This document shows positions 1 to 4,672 of a stretch of DNA of 10,806 nt, piece by piece. The stretch's first letter is position 1. Every line of letters starts with the position of its first letter. Source of the stretch: Deltaproteobacteria bacterium (GTDB lineage Bacteria > Desulfobacterota > Desulfuromonadia > Geobacterales > DSM-12255); assembly GCA_017861215.1 (NCBI GenBank), contig JAGFXN010000026.1, forward strand, positions 1 to 10,806. The letters run 5' to 3'. The translations under genes were made by a program, and so were the position numbers. The notes beneath the pieces are model-generated. The model did no database searches. It was not told where the DNA came from and saw only the letters and a program-made list of their open reading frames with translations.

Positions 1-318
1 CAGAATATTGGTGATACCCAGCGCTGCCGCTCCCAGGAGTTCACTCTGCAGGGCAAGCCGGTTTCGGTCGCGACAGGTCAGCTGCAGGATTGGTTCAATT
101 CCGGCTTGCAGCAGCAATGCGGATGCAGCCAGCGGGGATATCCGCATATTCGCACCCTGGTTGTCGGTAACGTTGATCGCGTCGACAGTTCCGGAGAGTG
201 TTTTTGCATGGTGAACGAAGAGGGTACAGTCGCAGCCCTTGGGAGGGCAGACTTCGGCAGTGATGACAAAATCCCCGTGCGAGAGTTTCTGCTGCAGATG
301 CGAAGGGTGTCTGCTCAT
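1..318 (-). CDS. metF: 5,10-methylenetetrahydrofolate reductase, N-terminal part (cut by the window edge)
   Basis: The first 106 codons of a MetF-type reductase are present; the rest lies beyond the left edge. Reading leftward from ATG at 318, the protein opens MSRHPSHLQQKLSHGDF and continues VITAEVCPPKG (about residues 18-28), the first strand of the MTHFR TIM barrel. Glu22 there matches the conserved catalytic Glu of the family. Next comes VDAINVTDNQGANMR, then a LLQAGIEPILQLTCRDRN strand (about 69-86), also typical. MetF reduces 5,10-methylene-THF to 5-methyl-THF in the cytoplasm, using flavin. The start overlaps the metV stop by 4 bases (ATGA) and has no clear Shine-Dalgarno sequence, so translation is probably coupled to metV. 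The pairing with MetV suggests the complex form known from acetogens and relatives rather than the stand-alone E. coli enzyme; that is inference. Family assignment is firm, although two thirds of the gene is unseen. Confidence 0.88.
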   Translation of the reverse strand, partial: MSRHPSHLQQKLSHGDFVITAEVCPPKGCDCTLFVHHAKTLSGTVDAINVTDNQGANMRISPLAASALLLQAGIEPILQLTCRDRNRLALQSELLGAAALGITNIL

Positions 319-962
319 TTGGGGAGCAGCAATTTGCCGGGTTTGGGGATCCTGGCGTAGTTTTTCGGGGGGACTGTTGCTGTCAGATTGCTGCTGGTGC
401 CGGACTCCAGCATTCTGGCAAATATCTCTGCCCAGGCGCACTCCGCTTCGCTATCGACCTCACAGTGCCCCGCATCCATGCCGCCGCAGGGGCCGTTGAG
501 AAGTCCTTTTGGACAGGCGGTGACCGGGCAGATTCCGGCAGTTTCAGTCAGGATGCATTCACCGCAGAGAGAGCATTTCTGCTCGAATTGGCCGAAGCGG
601 CGGATATTGCCGAGAAACATGCTGTCGAGCGCGGCAACGGTTTTTTTGGGAGTTGCGGCAGAGACCGACTGGATCCCGGCACCGCATGCCATGACAAGCA
701 GTGCGTCAGCATCATCCACCAGCTGCTGTCTGCTGCGCAGGTCACGGCTGACCCGCAGCATGTGACATGCTTCATCAATGATTATCGAGCCGGTGACGCT
801 CTTCCCTGCGGCAATCAGGGCCTCCTGCATCTGCCAGACCTCTTCTTCCCCGCCTGATTTGCAGACAGTCGCACACTTGGCGCAGCCGACAAGAAAGACC
901 GAGCTGCTCTTGTCGAGTGCCGTCAGGATGTCTGCGAACGGTTTTTGCTGGCTGATGATCAT
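315..962 (-). CDS. metV: MetV-type protein, methylenetetrahydrofolate reductase C-terminal zinc-binding domain
   Basis: A 215-aa cysteine-rich protein immediately upstream of metF. Residues 23-37 carry a CAKCATVC cluster (C27, C30, C34). Residues 130-160 carry CSLCGEC followed by CPVTACPKGLLNGPCGG, the signature of the MTHFR C-terminal family (MetV). At least ten cysteines (27, 30, 34, 66, 93, 130, 133, 136, 145, 150, 159) could hold metal or Fe-S centres. In acetogens MetV binds MetF and is part of the methylene-THF reductase complex of the methyl branch of the Wood-Ljungdahl pathway; here that partnership is supported by the 4-base metV/metF overlap. The ATG at 962 has only a weak upstream GGA. 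folD lies just upstream in the same direction but is separated by a terminator hairpin. The exact electron donor cannot be read from the sequence. Confidence 0.85.
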   Translation of the reverse strand: MIISQQKPFADILTALDKSSSVFLVGCAKCATVCKSGGEEEVWQMQEALIAAGKSVTGSIIIDEACHMLRVSRDLRSRQQLVDDADALLVMACGAGIQSVSAATPKKTVAALDSMFLGNIRRFGQFEQKCSLCGECILTETAGICPVTACPKGLLNGPCGGMDAGHCEVDSEAECAWAEIFARMLESGTSSNLTATVPPKNYARIPKPGKLLLPK

Positions 963-990
963 GAATAATCCGGAAAAAACTCGAAAATCG

Positions 991-1007
991 GGATCAGGGA
1001 TCAGGGA
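991..1007. repeat. short tandem repeat GGATCAG (two and a half units)
   Basis: GGATCAG GGATCAG GGA runs through 991-1007 in the folD-metV spacer. The second unit is also part of the left arm of the inverted repeat at 999-1058, so the duplicated unit gives the right arm two alternative partners. Short G-rich iterated intergenic units like this often mark dispersed repeats in bacterial genomes; whether it is dispersed here cannot be judged from one copy. Confidence 0.6.
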
Positions 1008-1058
1008 ACGGTAAAAAACAAGGGGCCTTTACGGATCCCCGGTCCCGGTTCCCTGATC
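999..1058. repeat. 11-bp inverted repeat enclosing the folD terminator
   Basis: GATCAGGGAAC (999-1009) is the exact reverse complement of GTTCCCTGATC (1048-1058), with 38 bases between the arms. The right arm includes the last two bases of the folD stop codon. The intervening bases hold a complete terminator-like hairpin and T run for the minus strand, so the outer stem would enclose the terminator. It may be a mobile-type intergenic repeat or an RNA structure that protects the 3' end. Confidence 0.6.
1013..1040 (-). terminator. Rho-independent terminator of folD
   Basis: On the minus strand, 17 bases after the folD stop, GGGGATCC-GTAAA-GGCCCC forms a stem (four G-C pairs, a two-base AT bulge, two further pairs) followed directly by TTGTTTTTT. 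That is the arrangement of an intrinsic terminator. It would end the fmdB-folD transcript before metV, or let only part of it through. Confidence 0.72.
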
Positions 1059-1899
1059 ACCGCCTCTTGGCCGATTCCACGGTGTTGTACAGCAGCATGG
1101 TGATGGTCATCGGCCCGACCCCGCCGGGGACAGGGGTGATGGCGCTGGCACGGGCTGCGGCCGCCGCGAACTCGACATCGCCGACCAGTTTCTTCTCGCC
1201 GACACGATTAACGCCGACGTCGATAACCACAGCCCCTTCCTTAATCCAGTCACCTTTGATCATTTCCGGAACACCTACGGCGGCGATGACAACATCGGCA
1301 GACCTGACGACATCGGCAAGGTTTTTCGTCCTGGAATGACAGATGGTGACGGTTGCATGCTGCTGCAGACACATCATGGCGACCGGCTTGCCGACGATGT
1401 TCGAGCGGCCGACGACAACGACGCTTTTGCCGGCAAGATCAAAACCGATCTCCTTCAGCATGACCATGACGCCGTAGGGTGTGCAGGGCTGAAAAGTCGG
1501 TTTGCCGACCATGAGGCGACCGACATTGTAGGGGTGAAAGCCGTCAACGTCCTTGTCCGGCGAGATTGCTTCCAGAACCTTCTCGGTGTTGATCTGTTTC
1601 GGCAGGGGGAGCTGTACCAGAATGCCGTGAATTTTGGGGTCGGCGTTCAGTTTGGCAATGAGTGCCAGGAGTTCGGCTTCAGAGGTTTCAACAGAAAGCT
1701 TGTGTTCGGCAGAGAAAATGCCGACGTCAGTACAGGCTTTCTCCTTCATGCTGACATAGACTTTGCTGGCCGGGTCTTCACCGACAAGAACCACTGCCAG
1801 CCCCGGGATTACCCCTCTTGCCTTCAGCCCGACCACTGCAGCGGTGAGCTCGTTCCGAATTTTTGCAGCAATAGCCTTGCCGTCGATAATGGTCGCCAT
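1057..1899 (-). CDS. folD: bifunctional methylenetetrahydrofolate dehydrogenase / methenyltetrahydrofolate cyclohydrolase
   Basis: FolD interconverts 5,10-methylene-THF, 5,10-methenyl-THF and 10-formyl-THF in the cytoplasm, using NADP in most bacteria. At 280 aa it has the usual bacterial length. Family signatures are all visible: VGEDPASKVYVSMKEKA (40-55) with the Tyr48-xxx-Lys52 active-site pair; ILVQLPLPK (93-101) with Gln96; PDKDVDGFHPYN (114-125) with Asp119; the dinucleotide-binding loop GRSNIVGKP (164-172); and the C-terminal PVPGGVGPMT (256-265). The ATG at 1899 is preceded by GGGAGG (1906-1911) at good spacing. It follows the FmdB-type gene by 31 bp, so the two probably form an operon from the promoter at 2235-2264, ended by the hairpin at 1013-1040. 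metV-metF, downstream in the same direction, act on its product. Confidence 0.97.
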   Translation of the reverse strand: MATIIDGKAIAAKIRNELTAAVVGLKARGVIPGLAVVLVGEDPASKVYVSMKEKACTDVGIFSAEHKLSVETSEAELLALIAKLNADPKIHGILVQLPLPKQINTEKVLEAISPDKDVDGFHPYNVGRLMVGKPTFQPCTPYGVMVMLKEIGFDLAGKSVVVVGRSNIVGKPVAMMCLQQHATVTICHSRTKNLADVVRSADVVIAAVGVPEMIKGDWIKEGAVVIDVGVNRVGEKKLVGDVEFAAAAARASAITPVPGGVGPMTITMLLYNTVESAKRR

Positions 1900-1930
1900 C
1901 TTTGGCCTCCCGGATCAGTTTAGAGGAACA

Positions 1931-2191
1931 TCATGCAGCCGCTGAAGGACAGCCGGCACAGCCGCCGCCTGATGCGGCCGCAGGGCAGGCCGCCGGTGCT
2001 TCACTTTTGCCGGGGCTGCCATAACTTTCTTTATACCAGCCGCCACCCTTGAGGGTGAAGGAAGCGGCTGAGATCAGCTTGGTCACTGCTCCGCCGCAGT
2101 CAGGACAGTCTGTTGCCGGCGGATCGGAAAATTTCTGACGGAGCTCGAAATGTTTGTCACACGCTTCACATCTGTACTCGTACATCGGCAT
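1931..2191 (-). CDS. FmdB-family zinc-ribbon protein
   Basis: A small 86-aa protein that begins MPMYEYRCEAC, the hallmark start of FmdB-type putative regulatory proteins. C8-xx-C11 and C29-xx-C32 form a one-metal zinc ribbon over residues 1-40. A Gly-rich linker (SFTLKGGGWYKESYGSPGK) follows, and the Ala/Gly-rich tail adds three more cysteines (C69, C78, C81). An in-frame GTG five codons upstream (2206) is possible, but GTGAGG around 2201-2206 works better as a ribosome binding site 9 bases before the ATG at 2191, and family members start at this Met. FmdB was named from a locus for amide and formamide metabolism, but the molecular role of the family is not settled. It lies upstream of folD on a shared transcript, and I infer no specific function from that. 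Confidence 0.88.
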   Translation of the reverse strand: MPMYEYRCEACDKHFELRQKFSDPPATDCPDCGGAVTKLISAASFTLKGGGWYKESYGSPGKSEAPAACPAAASGGGCAGCPSAAA

Positions 2192-2234
2192 TTCTGAAAA
2201 CCTCACAAACTGGATTTTAACTGCATGAATTTTA

Positions 2235-2264
2235 AATATAATGATTAATAGCAGGTTTTGTCAA
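2235..2264 (-). promoter_or_regulatory. sigma70-like promoter for the fmdB-type gene and folD
   Basis: On the minus strand TTGACA (2264-2259) is followed after 18 bases by TATATT (2240-2235). That is a perfect -35 box and a 5-of-6 -10 box, in the short A+T-rich gap between yggU and the FmdB gene. Transcription would begin near 2228, about 37 bases before the ATG at 2191. Confidence 0.72.
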
Positions 2265-2278
2265 TGTTCCGGGTATTT

Positions 2279-2590
2279 TCAGAGCAGGTCTGCCAGCAGC
2301 GCAGCAGCTTCCTGCGGTGTGGTCCCTGAAATCTGGAGCCTTTTGTGGCGGGATTTCTGCCCGGAGATGATGGTGACGTTGGACTTGGCAGTCTTGAAGG
2401 TCTTTGCGAAAAATTCCGTGCAGAGACGGTTGGCAGCATCATCAACCGGCGGCGAGGTCACCCTGACTCTCAGCTCATCGCCCTGGACGCCGCAGAGCTC
2501 CGTCTTTGATGCACGGGGCTGCAGATGCAGTCTGATAATGGCGGCGCCAGAAGTGCCGCTGATCAGCCCTTCGGGAAAGCCGGTGCTCAT
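2279..2590 (-). CDS. yggU: DUF167 / YggU (UPF0235) family protein
   Basis: A 103-aa cytoplasmic protein with the conserved pieces of the DUF167 family: a strand ending LQPRASKTE (23-31), VRVTSPPVDDAAN (42-54) leading into a helix, and ISGQKSRHKRLQI (75-87). Length and motif order match the family, whose biochemical function is unknown. The ATG at 2590 overlaps the DivIVA-type stop by 4 bases (ATGA), so it is translationally coupled as the third gene of yggT-divIVA-yggU. YggU and YggT often lie together in bacterial genomes, and the same pairing holds here with a DivIVA gene between them. I see no terminator after its stop, so transcripts may run on into the fmdB-type gene. Confidence 0.9.
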   Translation of the reverse strand: MSTGFPEGLISGTSGAAIIRLHLQPRASKTELCGVQGDELRVRVTSPPVDDAANRLCTEFFAKTFKTAKSNVTIISGQKSRHKRLQISGTTPQEAAALLADLL

Positions 2591-3033
2591 TCTTCCAGGG
2601 TCAGCATCTTCAGGTGCGCTTCCAGCACGGACTTCAGGTTTGTCTCCAGCTGCAGTTTCAGCCGCCTGACCTCATGAATCTGACTGTTCAGCTGCAGCAG
2701 CCGGTTTTCTGCCTCGGCAACGATCCGTTCACCCCGCAGTTCTGCTTCGGAGACGACAAGCTTGGCCTCTTTCTGGGCATTGGCCTTCATCTCTTCCGTA
2801 ACTTTCTGGGCGGCCAGCATGGTGTCGCGCAGGGTCACCTCGCGCTGCGACAGCTCTTCCAGATGCAGGGCGACCTTTCTGGCCTGCTCTTTGAGTTCGG
2901 TATTCTCACGGATGAGCGACTCCATTTCTGCTGCCACCATCTGCAGAAAGGCATCGACATCGTGCGGATCGAGCCCGCCGAGCATCTTCCCCTTAAACTG
3001 CTGCTGCTGGATATCGAGGGGGGTAATATTCAT
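2587..3033 (-). CDS. divIVA: DivIVA-domain coiled-coil protein
   Basis: A 148-aa protein with a DivIVA/GpsB-type N-terminal segment: ITPLDIQQQQFKGK (3-16), then GGLDPHDVDAFLQMVA (19-34). Phe13 sits where DivIVA proteins carry the membrane-inserting aromatic residue. The rest (about 35-145) is a highly charged heptad-rich helix (ELKEQARKV, EEMKANAQKEAK, EAENRLLQLNSQIHEV), a predicted coiled coil that should make elongated oligomers. Family members bind curved membrane at poles and septa and recruit division or envelope factors. GGGAG stands 7 bases before the ATG at 3033. That start shares one base with the yggT stop (TGATG), and the stop overlaps yggU by 4 bases. The membrane neighbour YggT fits a role at the envelope; the specific partner in this organism is unknown. 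Confidence 0.9.
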   Translation of the reverse strand: MNITPLDIQQQQFKGKMLGGLDPHDVDAFLQMVAAEMESLIRENTELKEQARKVALHLEELSQREVTLRDTMLAAQKVTEEMKANAQKEAKLVVSEAELRGERIVAEAENRLLQLNSQIHEVRRLKLQLETNLKSVLEAHLKMLTLEE

Positions 3034-3341
3034 CAGATGGCTCCCGTTTTCAGTCTGTAGCCTATTTCAGCGATGCTCCTGACGATGAAGTTCTGCAGGA
3101 AGTAGATGGCAAGAATGACGGCGAGCGGCGAGAGGTCAATCCCCCCCATGTTCGGCATCCGGCTGCGGATTCTGTCCAGTACCGGATCCGTGGCCCGGCG
3201 GAGAAAACGTACAATCGGGTTGTAAGGATCAGGATTCACCCAGGAGAGGAGCGCACTGCCGATGATCATGTACATATAGAGAGTGAGGAGCATGTCGGCT
3301 ATCTTTGCGACGGAAATAAGCAGATTGCCAATGATGAACAT
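3033..3341 (-). CDS. yggT: YggT-family integral membrane protein
   Basis: A 102-aa membrane protein. Residues 1-35 form hydrophobic segments (IIGNLLISVAKIADMLL, YMYMIIGSALLSWV). These run into the family signature SWVNPDPYNPIVRFLRRATDP (33-53). A further membrane segment, LSPLAVILAIYFLQNFIV (70-87), follows. Length equals the half-size YggT form, with one domain where E. coli YggT has two. The family has been linked to osmotic stress and, in Gram-positives (YlmG), to division and the cell surface; its mechanism is unknown. The ATG at 3341 has GGGAG five bases upstream. It is the first gene of the three-gene cluster, driven by the promoter at 3372-3400. Confidence 0.92.
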   Translation of the reverse strand: MFIIGNLLISVAKIADMLLTLYMYMIIGSALLSWVNPDPYNPIVRFLRRATDPVLDRIRSRMPNMGGIDLSPLAVILAIYFLQNFIVRSIAEIGYRLKTGAI

Positions 3342-3371
3342 CCGGACTCCCGATTAATCTTTGATTGATCA

Positions 3372-3400
3372 TATATACAGTAGCTGCCGGCTGGAGTCAA
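3372..3400 (-). promoter_or_regulatory. strong sigma70-like promoter for yggT-divIVA-yggU
   Basis: On the minus strand TTGACT (3400-3395), exactly 17 bases, then TATATA (3377-3372). Both boxes match consensus at 5 of 6 positions with ideal spacing. The start point would be near 3365, leaving a leader of about 24 bases that contains the GGGAG ribosome binding site of yggT. Confidence 0.78.
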
Positions 3401-3423
3401 GAAGGGTCGGCAGTCAGGGGGCG

Positions 3424-3446
3424 GGGGGTGTTGCCCCCTTCTTTTT
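3424..3446 (+). terminator. intrinsic terminator-like hairpin oriented to the plus strand
   Basis: GGGGG-TGTTG-CCCCC (3424-3438) followed by TTCTTTTT reads as a terminator on the plus strand. It overlaps the stop codon of the minus-strand kinase-like gene. Read on the minus strand, the same hairpin follows that stop but is trailed by CGCCCCCTGACT, with no T run, so it is a poor terminator in the direction of the local genes. It may block antisense transcription entering the kinase-like gene, or act as a weak 3'-end hairpin for it. No plus-strand gene upstream explains it. Confidence 0.5.
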
Positions 3447-4149
3447 ATTCATGCGCGTGGACATATGCCGCCATTGTCTCTGCCATGAGCCTGGCATCGC
3501 TTCTATCGTTATTCAACAGCAGATGGAAGTAATTTATATTGTTGATGTCCCGGTCGAGAAAGTCGCGGACGAATTTTTCCCGCGCCTTCTGCCGCCTCTC
3601 GATCATGGCAGCAGCCTCTGCCGGGCTCACTTTTGTCCTCACTGCTATGGAGTTGATCTTGAACTCCTGCGAACCGAATATCCGGAAATGGATGCAGTTC
3701 AGCATCGACTGGGTCACGATTGCTCCGCCCATGCCGACAATGATGGCATTGCCGCCGTCGGCTATGGCAACTATCTTGCGGGCGAGAAGCTGAAAATGGT
3801 CCCGCTCGTTTTTCCAGGTGCTTGAAAGCGATGAGAGCATATCGTCGAGCCAGCGGGGGCGCTGGCCGAGGTTATGCAGTACTTCCGCCTCAAGGTCATG
3901 GTTCTTCGCGACTTCGTCAACCAGGGTTCTGTCAATCAGCGCCCAGCTCTCCCCGCCGCTCTCTTCAAGAATTGCTTTCAGCTTTTCCGCAGCAGGATAG
4001 GCTTCACAGCCGAATTCTCTGGATATGGTGATGGTCTTTCTGATAATTTTCCTGTCGTGAAGCTCGCCCTCAGCTTTTGCGCGGCGGGTCACTTCGATAA
4101 ACCCTGCCAGTCTGTTTTCGATCGATGGTACCAGCAGTTTTTCGCTCAT
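3445..4149 (-). CDS. cytidylate-kinase-like family protein with an altered P-loop
   Basis: A 234-aa protein resembling the cytidylate kinase-like family. The region TITISREFGCEAYPAAEKL (39-57) occupies the place of the nucleotide-binding loop. Then come IDRTLVDEVAKNH (72-84), a central IIVGMGGAIV (127-136), HFRIFGSQEFKI (144-155) and INYFHLLLNND (205-215), in the order seen in these kinases. The usual GSGG or GxxGxGK loop reads GCEAYP, with no Lys/Ser pair, so catalysis cannot be assumed; it could bind a nucleotide or act as a regulator. I chose the ATG at 4149, because AGGGAGA at 4156-4162 is 7 bases from it and almost touches the alternative ATG at 4155 (236 aa). The promoter at 4191-4218 fits. 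It is not the cmk gene of nucleotide synthesis by sequence style. Confidence 0.8.
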   Translation of the reverse strand: MSEKLLVPSIENRLAGFIEVTRRAKAEGELHDRKIIRKTITISREFGCEAYPAAEKLKAILEESGGESWALIDRTLVDEVAKNHDLEAEVLHNLGQRPRWLDDMLSSLSSTWKNERDHFQLLARKIVAIADGGNAIIVGMGGAIVTQSMLNCIHFRIFGSQEFKINSIAVRTKVSPAEAAAMIERRQKAREKFVRDFLDRDINNINYFHLLLNNDRSDARLMAETMAAYVHAHE

Positions 4150-4190
4150 CCTCATTCTCCCTGGGCTCTGCTTTTTATGGCCATAGTTGT

Positions 4191-4218
4191 ATTATGCCCG
4201 GCATTTGCCATTGGTCAA
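4191..4218 (-). promoter_or_regulatory. sigma70-like promoter for the cytidylate-kinase-like gene
   Basis: On the minus strand TTGACC (4218-4213), 16 bases, then CATAAT (4196-4191). The start point would be near 4185, about 35 bases before the ATG at 4149. It is divergent from the acpS promoter; the two -35 boxes are separated by 20 bases. Confidence 0.62.
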
Positions 4219-4238
4219 GCTGTCTGACGCCTTGCAGA

Positions 4239-4266
4239 TTGCCTTTGGCGCATAAAGAGGTATAAT
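4239..4266 (+). promoter_or_regulatory. sigma70-like promoter for the acpS operon
   Basis: TATAAT at 4261-4266 is a perfect -10 box. TTGCCT at 4239-4244, 16 bases upstream, is a plausible -35. Transcription would start near 4273, giving a leader of only about 20 bases before the GTG at 4292. The -10 box includes the first two bases of the in-frame ATG at 4265, so that ATG is not expected in the mRNA. Confidence 0.68.
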
Positions 4267-4291
4267 GCACGGCAGTGCAGGGGGAAGAGCA

Positions 4292-4672
4292 GTGATCATC
4301 GGTACCGGAATTGACATCGCGGAAATAGCCCGTTTCGAACGCTTTGTGCGGGAGAACAACCTGCCGCTGCTGCAGAGGCTCTTTACTCCTCGTGAATACG
4401 CCTACTGCTCTGCCCGCAGGCTCTCCGCCCAGCATTTTGCGCTCCGTTTCGCGGCAAAGGAGTCTTTTCTGAAGGCTCTCGGCACCGGGTTGCGTGACGG
4501 CATCAACTGGCTCGATATCGAAGTGGTCAATGATGACCTGGGGAAGCCTGCGCTGGAGCTGTCCGGTAAGGCAGCCCAGTTTTTTCTCGCCAAAGGCGGG
4601 GGGAGGTGTCACCTGTCGCTCTCTCATGATGCCGGCTGCGCGATTGCCATGGTTGTGCTGGAGGAGAGATGA
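4292..4672 (+). CDS. acpS: holo-[acyl-carrier-protein] synthase (4'-phosphopantetheinyl transferase)
   Basis: AcpS moves 4'-phosphopantetheine from coenzyme A onto the serine of apo-ACP, activating it for fatty acid synthesis. The 126-aa product has the normal AcpS length. It starts MIIGTGIDIAEIARF with the Mg-binding Asp8, has LRFAAKESFLKALGTG (51-66) with the metal ligand Glu57, and ends with HLSLSHD (107-113), all family signatures. I chose GTG at 4292. AGGGGGAAG (4279-4287) sits just upstream, the protein then begins as AcpS proteins do, and the in-frame ATG at 4265 lies inside the promoter -10 box. The stop overlaps the nnr start by 4 bases (ATGA). acpS next to nnr is a common arrangement in bacteria. 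Confidence 0.96.
   Translation: MIIGTGIDIAEIARFERFVRENNLPLLQRLFTPREYAYCSARRLSAQHFALRFAAKESFLKALGTGLRDGINWLDIEVVNDDLGKPALELSGKAAQFFLAKGGGRCHLSLSHDAGCAIAMVVLEER

Noticed and set aside
1336..1923. 195-aa open frame on the plus strand opposite folD
   Set aside because: It is an antisense shadow of folD; folD has all family motifs and a good ribosome binding site on the other strand.
4153..4155. ATG 4155 as start of the cytidylate-kinase-like gene
   Set aside because: The only ribosome binding site (AGGGAGA, 4156-4162) directly abuts this ATG, while the ATG at 4149 has a proper 7-base spacing.
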